From Myotis daubentonii (lineage: Eukaryota > Chordata > Mammalia > Chiroptera > Vespertilionidae), in assembly GCF_963259705.1 (NCBI RefSeq), contig NC_081846.1:53163205-53227204 (forward strand): 64,000 bases of DNA. Direction: 5' to 3'. The translations under genes and the position numbers were made by a program. This document shows positions 55,851 through 64,000 of this stretch, piece after piece; the first letter of the stretch is position 1, and each line of letters begins with the position of its first letter. The notes beneath the pieces were generated by a model. It ran no database searches, had not been told where the DNA came from, and worked only from the letters and a program-made list of their open reading frames with translations.

Positions 55851-55862
55851 GATTTCTTTCAT

Positions 55863-56101
55863 TTTTAATCCTCACCTGAGGATATGCTTTTATTGATCTT
55901 AGAGCAAGAAGAAAGGGGGGAGAGAGGGAGAGAAAAAAACAGCAACAACATTGATGTGGTAGAGCATGCATCAGCTGCCTCCCTCCTGTACATGCCCCAA
56001 CCACAACTAGCAACTTAGGTATGTGCCCTGACTGGGAATAGAACCTGCATCCTTTAGGTCTATGGGACAATGCTCCAACCAACTGAGCCACCTGCCCTGG
56101 G
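55863..56101 (-). mobile_element. Ves-type SINE
   Basis: Plus strand TTTTTAATCCTCACCTGAGGATATG (complete 3' end), AGAAGAAAGGGGGGAGAGAGGG, CTGACTGGGAATAGAACC and CCAACCAACTGAGCCACCTGCCCTGGG. Near-matching AGATTTCTTT and AAATTTCTTT flank it. Confidence 0.92.
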
Positions 56102-56191
56102 CCAAATTTCTTTGTATGATTATGATATTATGATGAATGGAAGTGTCAGGAAGAAAGTAAGTATAATTTTTAAGAATTGAGTCATACTTTT

Positions 56192-56408
56192 TCAAAAAAT
56201 ATATTTAATTGATTTTTTACAGAGAGGAAGGGAGAGGGAAAGGAAGTTAGAAACATCGATGAGAGAGAAACTTCAATCAGCTGCCTCCTGCACACTCCCT
56301 ACTGGGGATGTGCCCACCACCAAGGTGCATGCCCTTGACCGGAATTGAACCTGGGACCCTTGAGTCTGCAGGCTGACGCTGTATCCACTGAGCCAAACCT
56401 GTTAGGGC
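56192..56408 (-). mobile_element. Ves-type SINE
   Basis: Plus strand TTGATTTTTTACAGAGAGGAAGGGAG, CATGCCCTTGACCGGAATTGAACC and GTATCCACTGAGCCAAACCTGTTAGGGC. Duplication TTGAGTCATACTTTT (56177-56191) and TTGAGTCAGACTTTT (56409-56423), one mismatch. It belongs to the same subtype as the copies at 35627, 62770 and 63307 (GGATAGAGC head). Confidence 0.94.
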
Positions 56409-56543
56409 TTGAGTCAGACTTTTAATGTATACTGAGTACTTCTAGCATATTGTACAGATGGGTTGCAAGCTACACCTGAGTAATTGACTAGTTCTACCAT
56501 TTGGTGTTTTTGTTGTGATTTAAAAATAGCCATTCATTAGCCT

Positions 56544-56582
<39 letters not shown>
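56544..56582 (+). repeat. (GT)n microsatellite
   Basis: About 18 uninterrupted GT units. Confidence 0.97.
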
Positions 56583-56583
<1 letters not shown>

Positions 56584-56589
56584 ACTGAG

Positions 56590-57204
56590 TCTTAATACCT
56601 ACTCAGTAAACATGAGGAATAGATGGCTTGTGTGGATATCTTTTATTTGTTTTTTGCAATGTTCTGAAAAGCAGAGTTTCTACTTTAACTTTTTAAAGAA
56701 TAATTCTTTTAATCCCTCCAAAATTCCTAACAGCCATAACAACGGACTCAAAGGTACATGCTAAGAATAGTTAATTGAAAAAGAGAGGAACACTATTGAT
56801 AGCCATACCTGGCATTTGTGATCTTAATCACCTTGACTTTATAAATTCTATATTTTTAGTTCTGAAATTTTCATTACTTGAAAAACAGTTACCTTTTAAA
56901 TTTAAAATTAATGTAATGTTCCTTATTAGTACAAAATATTAATACATATTGATTACATTCAAATTAACATAATAAAATAACCAATTACCAAGTATGGCAA
57001 GTATAGCTTTTTACACCTGAACTGTGCCATTCAGGTGTGCTCATAGTTAGCACTGGGGCAGAGTCTCCATGAGGACAAAGGACAGTGCCACCCGCCCACA
57101 TGAGCGACCCCTTTCAGCTATCCATCTCAATTTATTAGCTCTTTCATTGTATCTCCTAACAACAGTATTGCTTTAATTTTTATTTTTTCCAGGTTTATTG
57201 AAAT
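56590..57204. other. Unique AT-rich DNA, no gene recognised
   Basis: No repeat or coding signal recognised. Confidence 0.4.
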
Positions 57205-57205
57205 A

Positions 57206-57749
57206 CTAGAGGCCCGGTGCACAAAAATTTGTGCACTCGGGGGGGAGGGGGGCTCCCTCAGCCAGGCCTGTGCCCTCTCGCAGTCTGGGACCCCTCGGGA
57301 GATAACGACCTGCTGGCTTAGGCCTGCTCCCAGGTGGCAGAGGGCAGGCCCAATCCCTAGGTGCAGCCCCTGGTCGGGCTCAGAGCAAGGCCGATCGGGG
57401 AGTTGGGGCGCCGTCCCCTGTCACACTCAAGGCAGGGTCGATGGGGAGGTTGTGGAGCAACCCCCTGTCACCCACAGAGCAGGGTGGATCAGGGGGTTGG
57501 GGCGCCGCCACTCTCACACTCAGGGCAGGGCTGATGGGGAGGTTATGGCTCTACCCCGTCACACACAGAGCAGGGCCCGTGGGGGGGGGGGAGCTCCCCC
57601 CTATCAGGCACAGAGCAGGGCTGCTCAGGGGGTTGGGGCCCCGCCCCCTGTCACACACAGAGCCGCAGGGCGATCAGGGGGTTTGGGCGCTGCCCCCTGT
57701 CACGTTGATCCCGGTGCCGGGAGGCATATTACCCTTTTACTATATAGGG
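57206..57749 (-). mobile_element. Non-autonomous Helitron, copy H9
   Basis: Plus strand opens A|CTAGAGGCCCGGTGCACAAAAATTTGTGCAC (perfect hairpin arms) and reaches a 5' end GCATATTACCCTTTTACTATATAGGG. Between them is a tandem array of about 55-60 bp units (57409-57710). The junction with H10 is decayed by a base or two (GGGTAGAGG for expected GACTAGAGG). Confidence 0.9.
57409..57710 (+). repeat. Minisatellite inside Helitron H9, about six units
   Basis: Units of roughly 55-60 bp built from CCCCCTGTCACACACAGAGC and GATCAGGGGGTTGGGGCGCC-like halves, with substitutions and small indels. It is the source of the G/P/R-rich open frames at 57441-57847. Confidence 0.9.
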
Positions 57750-57904
57750 TAGAGGTCTGGTGCATGGGTGGGGCCGGCTGGTTTGCCCTGAAGGGTGTCC
57801 TGGATCAGGGTGTGGTCCCCACTGGGGTGCCTGGCCAGCCTGGGTGAGGGGCTGAGGGCTGTTTTCAGGCTGGGGGTGACTGAACTCCCAACCGCTCCTT
57901 TTTT

Positions 57905-57935
<31 letters not shown>

Positions 57936-58269
57936 TTCTGGGCCAGCTTTAGCTTGAGGCTTGGCTCCAGCTCTTAGGCCTCCGGCTGAAAGGAGGTTTC
58001 TGGCCTTTGCTTACAATGTTGCCAATCTGCTGGCTGAAGTTGGGCGTATTTGTTACAGAGTTTCTTAAACTGCCAGCTCAGAGGCAGCGGCAGGCGGGGA
58101 ACGTTGGTTTCCTCCGTCACTGAGGCAACCAAGCCTCATGTTAGTTTCAAGCTGCCTGGCTGCCGGCCGCCATCTTGGCTGACAGTTAATTTGCATATCT
58201 CGCTGATTAGCCAATGAAAAGGGTATCGGTCGTACGCCAATTACCATGTTTCTCTTTTATTAGATAGGA
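57750..58269 (-). mobile_element. Non-autonomous Helitron, copy H10
   Basis: The 3' end is decayed: TAGAGGTCTGGTGCATGGGTGGGG, one hairpin arm only. The 5' end is clear: CCAATGAAAAGGGTATCGGTCGTACGCCAATTACC then CTCTTTTATTAGATAGGA (58269), matching the 5' ends of H7 and H8. A poly-T run at about 57909-57932 suggests part of the interior came from a retroposed sequence. It holds one half of the H7/H8 palindrome (GACAGTTAATTTGCATAT). Confidence 0.85.
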
Positions 58270-58284
58270 TAATTGGCATATAAC

Positions 58285-59427
58285 ACTGTATAATTTTAAG
58301 CTGCACAACATAATGATTTGATCTATGTATACAGTTTACCCTTGAATAATGTGGGGGTTGGGGTGCCAACCCCTTGAATAGTTGAAAATCCGTGTATAAC
58401 TTTTGACTCCCCCAAAACATACCCACTAATATGACCTACTGTTGACTGGAAACCTAATCCATAACAAACAATTGATTTATACATGTTTTGTATGTTATAT
58501 GTGTGATATACTGTATTCTTTCAATAAAGTAAGCTAAAGAAAAGAAAATGTTATTAAGAAAATCATAAAGAAGAGAAAATAGCTTCACAGTATTTATTGA
58601 AAAATAAATGGACCTACCTACATAATTCAAACCTGTGTTATTCAAGGGTCAACTGTATATAGTAAAACCATTATCACAATAAGTTTACTAAGCATTCATC
58701 ACCTCACATAATTAAAAATTTTTTCATTGTGATGAAAACTTTTAAGATCTACTTTGTTAGCAACTTTCAAGTATACAACAGAGTATCATTAACTGTAGTT
58801 GCCATGTTGTACATTACACCCCCAGAACTTATTTATCTTATGACTGGAAGTTTGTATCTTTTAACCACCTTTACCCAATCCTCCTCCCCTGGCAACTACA
58901 GATTCCATCTCTGTTCCTATGAGTTTTGTTTCATTTAGAAGAATGCTCTCAAGTTTCATCCATGTCGTTGCTAATGGTAGGGTTTCCTTTTTTTTGTTGT
59001 TTTTTGTTTTGGTTGAATAGTGTTCCACTGGTTTGTGTGTGTGAGTGCACATCATATTTTCTTTATTCATCCCTTCATCAATGGACTCTTAGATTGTTTC
59101 CATGCCTTGGCTATTATTAGTAATGCTGCAGTGAACTCAGGGGTGCAGATATCTCTTCAGGATAGTGATATTGTTTCCTTTGGGAAGGTACTCAGAAATG
59201 GAGTTGCTGGATTATACGGTAGTTCTATTTTTAATTTTTTGAGAAACCGCTACACTTTTTTCATAGTAGCTGTACCAATTTACATTCCCACCAACAGTGC
59301 ATAAGATGTCCTTTTTTAAAAAAAAACATACTTACTAGCCTTTGTTATCTCTTGTCAATTTTATGATAGCCATTCTAGAATGCATGAGGTTGCATTCCAA
59401 GAAATACATGATCCTTCTTTTTTGGAA
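58285..59427 (-). mobile_element. Old L1 (L1MA-like) 3' end, antisense
   Basis: TTAAGCTGCACAACATAATG, then after a Tigger insertion TAGCAACTTTCAAGTATACAAC, TGTTGTACATTACACCCCCAGAACTTATTTATCTTATGACTGGAAG, TTCATCCATGTCGTTGCTAATG, TTGTTTCCATGCCTTGGCTATTATTAG and TACATTCCCACCAACAGTGC run through the L1 3' UTR and ORF2 end in reverse. ORF2 is broken. Confidence 0.8.
58332..58655 (-). mobile_element. Tigger-type (MER44/Tigger7-like) DNA transposon, nested in L1
   Basis: 324 bp with terminal repeats: left CAGTTTACCCTTGAATAA, right TTATTCAAGGGTCAACTG, flanked by TA at 58330-58331 and 58656-58657. Interior words CTCCCCCAAAACATACCCAC and GTATTCTTTCAATAAAGTAAGC fit the same mammalian family. No transposase. 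It interrupts the antisense L1, so it is younger than that L1. Confidence 0.88.
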
Positions 59428-59441
59428 AAAATAAGATTCTT

Positions 59442-59791
59442 TTATTTATTTATTTATTTATTATTTTTTAAAATTTTGTTTTATTTCTTAAAGTATTAAA
59501 AGAGTATTGCATATGTCTCCTTCCTCCCCCTTGACCTTCAACCAGCCTCCCCTACCCCCCAGTGTCTTGTGTCCATTGGTTATGCTTATATGCATGCATA
59601 CAAGTCCTTTGGTTGAACTCTTACGTCCCCCTCCCCCCCAGCCAACCCTCCCCAGCCTTCCCGCTGTAGTTTGACAGTCTGTTCGATGCTGCTCTGTCTC
59701 TGTATCTATTTATGTTCATCAGTTTATAATGGTCTTTATTATCCATAAATGAGTGAGATCATGTGGTTTCTTCCTTTCATTGACAGGCTTA
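59442..59791 (-). mobile_element. Younger L1 3' end, 5'-truncated, inserted beside the old L1
   Basis: A (TTTA)n-type tail complement (59442-59463), then bat L1 3' UTR as at 19300 (GTGTCCATTGGTTATGCTTATATGCATGCATACAAGTCCTTTGG). It is about 350 bp and ends near the last codons of ORF2. A perfect 14-bp duplication AAAATAAGATTCTT flanks it (59428-59441 and 59792-59805). Confidence 0.92.
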
Positions 59792-60024
59792 AAAATAAGA
59801 TTCTTACTGTAATTCTAACTGGTTTCTAGTGTCTGGAGTTCCTTTATATATAGGTATTTTCTCTCATCTTGTAATTGACAACTCAGCCATATATATAGTT
59901 CTACCTCATCATATGCTTAAGCGTATGTATAAAGTGTGTATTTTTGTTTGTGCATGTTTTAGTTATTCTAGTTCTAGTTGTTGTATAAAGTAATGTTCTT
60001 AAATTTGTATTAATTCTATTTTTA

Positions 60025-60810
60025 TAAAATTAATTGTGGAAAACTTCAAACATACATATGCAGGCAGGTAAAGATAATCATATAATGAACCTCCAGTGAT
60101 AATTATCAATTATCAATGTATGACCAACCTTCTCTCAACTGTCCATTCAGTTTCCTGCCATTGCCATTGGATTATTTTGAAGCAACCCCTAAACATCACA
60201 TCATTCCATCTATAAGTACTTCAATCTGTATCCATAGAATGTAAAAACTCATTTACATAAGATAATAGCATTATTACATCTAAACAATAAAAATAGTTCT
60301 TAGTACCACTAAATATTCAGTCGGGGTACAATTTTCCCTTATTGTCACAAATATATATTATTTCAGTTGGTTTGTTCAAATCAGAATCCAAACAAGTTCC
60401 AAACATTGCATTTGGTTTATATATTTCTAAGGCACTTCGAATTGTTAGTTTCCTTTTGCTCTTTTTTTTATTGCAATTTCTTAGAAGAAACTGCAATTTC
60501 CTACATACTAGAGTTTAGTGATTTCATCTCTGTAGTATTCATTCACATGATCCTTGTTTCAATTTAATGAAATTCAGGTTTCAATTTTTGGAAAGAAGCA
60601 GTAAAAGTGATGCAATATATTTTGTATTGTGATACACAAGGGAGCACAGATTATGTGTTATCACTCTTTCTTGGATATTTAGATGGGTCTTTGGATTTAG
60701 ATATGTCAAGTTGTAAAGTTACCTATTAGCTTTGTAATCAATGGTTTTGCTGCCGTTGTTGATCATTGTCTAGCTCAAATAGTTCACTGAGGGACTGTGT
60801 TTATTTTTGT
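60025..60810 (-). mobile_element. L1M-like 3' UTR, antisense
   Basis: GGAAAACTTCAAACATACATATGC, GGATTATTTTGAAGCAACCCC, ATCACATCATTCCATCTATAAGTACTTC, TCAGTTGGTTTGTTCAAATCAGAATCCAAACAAG, CATTGCATTTGGTTTATATATTTCTAAGGC and TTGTTGATCATTGTCTAGCTC follow an old L1M 3' end in reverse. Confidence 0.75.
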
Positions 60811-60814
60811 CCTC

Positions 60815-61130
60815 TAAAAGTTTTACAAAAACACTATTTCAATTCATACAATATATTCATTGTGGAGACCAGGGTGATGTAAGCAGGAGGACAATGAAAC
60901 TTTCAAATATTTTGCTTCTCCTGGGGAGTAGGAGTAAAATTGAAGCATCTCATTAACATTATTTTATGTGTAATTTCAATTAGTTAATATTGTAAATATA
61001 GTTATTTTCCAATATAAATGACAGTGCGCTCAACATTCCTAAAAATACATGACATGACAATTTCTCCTAGAAAGGAAATAGCTTACTTTAATTGCAAATT
61101 ATTATTCCTATTCTAGGGTAAATATAAATA
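60815..61130. other. AT-rich DNA, nothing recognised
   Basis: No gene or named repeat. Confidence 0.4.
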
Positions 61131-61131
61131 A

Positions 61132-61504
61132 CTAGAGGACTGGTGCACAAAAATTCGTGCATTGGGGGGGGCGTGTCCCTCAGCCTGTCCTGCACCCTCT
61201 CTCAGTCCAGGAGCCCTTAGGGGCCTAAGCAGCAGTCTGGCCTCCTGTGGGAGGCAACTGGCGGGCTGATCAGGGGATAGCACTGGCTGGAGAGGCCGGT
61301 CCCACCCCCCAATTGCTCCTCTGCTGCTGCCGATCCCCCCCCACCCCCTGCCGATTGTTGTCCCCTCCCTCTGCCCGCTGCTACCCGCCTTGGCTGGCCT
61401 GGAGCCACCTGCTCACCAGCCCTGCCCCCGCCACCCCCCCCCCTCCGCTGACCTGTCATTCCACTGTTTGGTTACTTTGCATATTAGGCTTTTATTATAT
61501 AGGA
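61132..61504 (-). mobile_element. Non-autonomous Helitron, copy H11
   Basis: Plus strand opens A|CTAGAGGACTGGTGCACAAAAATTCGTGCA and ends TGCATATTAGGCTTTTATTATATAGGA (61504) before T. The interior is the H2/H4 type (GTCCCTCAGCCTGTCCTGCACCC, AGTCCAGGAGCCC). H2 and H11 are 368 and 373 bp and largely colinear. Confidence 0.94.
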
Positions 61505-61544
61505 TGATTATTTGGTGCATTCAGCAAGAATTCTCATCAATTAT

Positions 61545-61738
61545 ATCACTTGATTCTCATAGCAACTCCATGCCATAAAGAAGGAAATAATAAACTTATC
61601 TAGTTAACAGACATGTAAACTGAGGCTCTGAGAGCTGAAATCACTTCCCTTTCATTCAATGAGTTGGTAGCAGAACTGGGATTCCATCTTGCATTCCTGG
61701 CTCTAAATCTAATGCTCTTTTTATTGTGCAATACTTGA
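61545..61738 (-). mobile_element. MIR SINE
   Basis: CTCATAGCAACTCCATGCC, ACAGACATGTAAACTGAGGCTCTGAGAGC, TGAGTTGGTAGCAGAACTGGGATTCC and CTCTAAATCTAATGCTCTTTTTATTGTGC are in inverted MIR order. Confidence 0.75.
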
Positions 61739-61739
61739 G

Positions 61740-62756
61740 TTATCTCCAGATTCAGGCTTCCCAGACATTTGTTAAATTTGATAATATGTACTGATAAGCC
61801 AATAAATTAGTATAAAACTGGCATCATGTATTATATGAATAAACACATATAATGAAATAATATATATAATTAAAAATTGCTTATAATAATTTTTATGGAA
61901 CCATTAAAGAGTAGCTGCCATATACCAATTTTCATTTTTTATTGCTATCTTTGTTGCAATAACACATTCTCAAAACTTCTTTTGAATCTCTAATATGTGA
62001 CAGATCAGGAAATAAGATATTTTGTCTCCACTGGAGGACTTCATAACGTCATGCACAAGAAGGAGATAAATCAGTAATTATAGCGTAGAACAGTAAAATG
62101 ATGGGTTTTAGGCTTCAACAATTGTCAATTTTGACATGATCCTATATTATTTCACTCTTATTTCTGTCAGTATATCAAGTGACCAAATATAACTTGCTCA
62201 AAACCTGTCAGATACATTTTACAAATATAGCTAGTGGCTTTTTGTGTAAGTAATTTTATTTGTTTTTAGGGTTCAGAATGGCTAATTACACCTCTGAAAT
62301 GATCTTCAAGTCTTTCTAACTGAAGAAATGGCTTTCTTCAGTCTAGTTTCCAAAGGTCCATTCTCAGGTGGCTGCTGTGTCTAACATTGGCCTCGCCACC
62401 ACACTGGACGGAGCTATGTGTAGCCTATCTAGGAGATCCACATTCCAGAGCTGGGTGCAAGGCTGTCTTTCCACAGGCCAAAGCTATCAATTTATTTCTG
62501 TCCCTAAAAGAGGGACACATTTCATATCTAGTAGGCATCGGTATCTGTTTCTGGAACACAATCTATACAGAACCTCTGCTAACAGTTGATGCCCAAAATA
62601 AAGGATAAAAGCACAACTCTTAATGGGTTCCTCAGACACTGAATATTTATGTGAATGACTTAGAAAACATGTTTTCCTAAGAAAGCTCATTTACTTATCT
62701 TCCTAGAGGAAGCCTGCATTTTTATGTAAAGGAACCAATTACAGACAACACTAAAT
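61740..62756. other. Unique DNA, no gene recognised
   Basis: The two overlapping frames at 62368-62608 (plus) are in different registers of one 240-bp stretch of balanced composition; neither resembles a known family. Confidence 0.4.
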
Positions 62757-62769
62757 GATACCATGAAAG

Positions 62770-62987
62770 CCCTAGATGGTTTTGCTCAATGGATAGAGTG
62801 TCAGCCGGTGGACAAAGGGTCCTGGGTTTGATTCCGGTCAAGGGCACATGCCTGGGTTACAGGCTCAATCCCCAATGGGGGGCATGCAGGAGGCAGCCAG
62901 TCAATGATTCTCTCTCATCATTGATGTTTCTATCTCTCTCTCCTTCTCCCTTCCTCTCTGAAATAAAACACCTATTTTTAAAAATTT
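62770..62987 (+). mobile_element. Ves-type SINE
   Basis: CCCTAGATGGTTTTGCTCAATGGATAGAGTG, GGGTTTGATTCCGGTCAAGGGCACATGCC, CATGCAGGAGGCAGCCAGTC and a CTTCTCCCTTCCTCTCTGAAATAAAAC tail. Perfect 12-bp duplication ATACCATGAAAG at 62758-62769 and 62988-62999. Confidence 0.95.
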
Positions 62988-63306
62988 ATACCATGAAAGA
63001 AAAGTGAGTGATGGACATTATATAGCCATGTTCTGAATACTAACACACTGAATTAGGTGATTTTTAATGCTACACATAACTGGCCTAATGTCTGCATTGA
63101 TGTGATGAAGATTTTTGGTCTTAGAGATGCTCTTAAGCAGATTAGAAAAGCATCTATAATAATTTATTTTTCTTGGGGTCTTTATCACCCACCCATAATC
63201 TTTCTGTTGTATATAAGCAAAGTTTTTAACCAGATGGAAAACTCAGTATTTCCCTATTAGACCTTAGAGAAATATTGTCTTTGCCTCTCCAGAGCATTTT
63301 ATCTTT

Positions 63307-63535
63307 TTTTAAATTTTTTAAAAAAATATACTTTATTGATTTTTTACAGAGAGGAAGGGAGAGGCATAGAGAGTCAGAAACATGGATGAGAGAGAAACAA
63401 CATTGAGTTGCCTCCTGCACATCCCCTACTGGGGATGTGCCTGCAACCAAGGTACATGTCCTTGACCGGAATTGAACCCGGGACCTTTCAGTCCACAGGC
63501 CAATGCTCTATCCACTGAGCCAAACTGGTTAGGGC
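63307..63535 (-). mobile_element. Ves-type SINE
   Basis: Plus strand TTTATTGATTTTTTACAGAGAGGAAGG, CCTTGACCGGAATTGAACCCGGGACC and CTCTATCCACTGAGCCAAACTGGTTAGGGC. Perfect 13-bp duplication GCATTTTATCTTT (63294-63306 and 63536-63548). Confidence 0.95.
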
Positions 63536-63568
63536 GCATTTTATCTTTGTTTGCTAGTATATACTATC

Positions 63569-63607
<39 letters not shown>

Positions 63608-63700
63608 TATATATATACATATATATGTGTATATATATATATATATGTATATATACCTTCAGTCCACAGGCCAACGCTCTATCCACTGAGCCAAACTGGT

Positions 63701-63755
<55 letters not shown>
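63569..63755 (+). repeat. Complex (TA)n/(CA)n microsatellite enclosing a SINE head fragment
   Basis: TA runs, a CA run (63592-63606), more TA/TG mixtures, then the 47-bp SINE piece, then about 25 TA units (63705-63754). Open frames here are IY repeats of no meaning. Confidence 0.95.
63656..63702 (-). mobile_element. SINE head fragment embedded in the microsatellite
   Basis: CCTTCAGTCCACAGGCCAACGCTCTATCCACTGAGCCAAACTGGT in parts is near-identical to the head of the SINE 170 bp upstream (63486-63530), differing at about one base. Only the tRNA-like head is present; body and tail are missing. Retroposed SINEs normally lose the head, not the tail, so this is probably a duplicated piece of the neighbouring SINE. 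Confidence 0.8.
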
Positions 63756-63756
<1 letters not shown>

Positions 63757-63824
63757 GTGTCTATACCTATGTACATACATATATATGCATACATACTTCA
63801 GGATGCATGTATTAGATATTGTAT

Positions 63825-63930
63825 TCCCACTTCCTAGATGAGGAAACCAGATCTCAGAGGGTAAATACCTTGGATCACAGAACAGGGATTAGAAATTTGG
63901 TCTTCCTGACTCAAAGGTTTTCTTAGTTTC
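63825..63930 (-). mobile_element. MIR fragment
   Basis: AGATGAGGAAACCAGATCTCAGAGGGTAAATACC, GATCACAGAACAGGGATTAG and GTCTTCCTGACTC are in inverted MIR order. Confidence 0.6.
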
Positions 63931-64000
63931 TTAATTTCAGGAAACTGTTGTTACACTTACAGAGCAGATATAGTAAATTTAACTGGGAAGGTTTTGGTTT

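Noticed and set aside
57441..57847. Two open frames of 103 and 131 codons
   Set aside because: They follow the H9 minisatellite and cross the H9-H10 junction.
63472..63841. Open frames rich in I and Y
   Set aside because: Direct translation of TA/CA microsatellite.

Overview
The window reads as nuclear DNA of a vesper bat (family Vespertilionidae). Two lines of evidence agree. It carries at least eleven non-autonomous rolling-circle Helitrons of the HeliBat type, which among mammals are known from vesper bats, recognised by TC...CTAG termini, insertion mostly between A and T, and a GTGCAC...GTGCAC hairpin just before CTAG. It also carries about fifteen copies of a tRNA-derived SINE of the Ves family. 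A SPIN-type hAT miniature element, mariner-type miniature elements and a bat-style LINE-1 3' end fit the same assignment.

No intact protein-coding gene, tRNA gene or rRNA gene can be supported. Long open frames come from GC-rich Helitron interiors, microsatellites and the antisense of LINE-1. The only genuine coding remnants are decayed LINE-1 ORF2 pieces (clearest at about 19555-20515, minus strand) and a hAT transposase relic (about 13755-14110). One exon-like segment (44778-44861) has good splice signals and a kelch-like peptide, but is weakly supported. The window is best read as intergenic DNA or the inside of a very large intron.

Layout: 0-1.6 kb SINE plus two Helitrons; 1.6-9.6 kb mostly unique AT-rich DNA with a 5'-inverted L1, an LTR-like block, L2, a mariner MITE and a SPIN element; 9.6-10.7 kb a zero-gap Helitron pair; 10.7-14.1 kb an old antisense L1 and a hAT relic; 14.1-19 kb mostly unique; 19-21 kb a Tigger miniature element and antisense L1; 22.3-22.7 kb a Helitron; 22.7-31 kb unique DNA with MIR, nested SINEs and L1 3' ends; 31.1-36.3 kb one old antisense L1 broken by SINEs, a retroposon and two Helitrons; 36.4 kb an MLT1-type LTR; 37-52.7 kb unique DNA with SINEs, MIR, L2 and a Tigger; 52.8-53.5 kb a Helitron with (TA)n tracts; 54.5 kb a second mariner MITE; 55.9-56.4 kb a SINE pair; 57.2-60.8 kb a Helitron pair, then a layered L1/Tigger/L1 stack; 61.1 kb a Helitron; 62.8-63.8 kb SINEs and complex (TA)n.

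Summing my boundaries, Helitrons make up roughly 6.8 kb, about a tenth of the window. Six of the eleven lie in adjacent same-orientation pairs, several carry internal tandem repeats peculiar to each element type, and some carry near-consensus CTCF-like sites. These Helitron properties are the most interesting content. Family names are from recognition of sequence features only; no database search was run.
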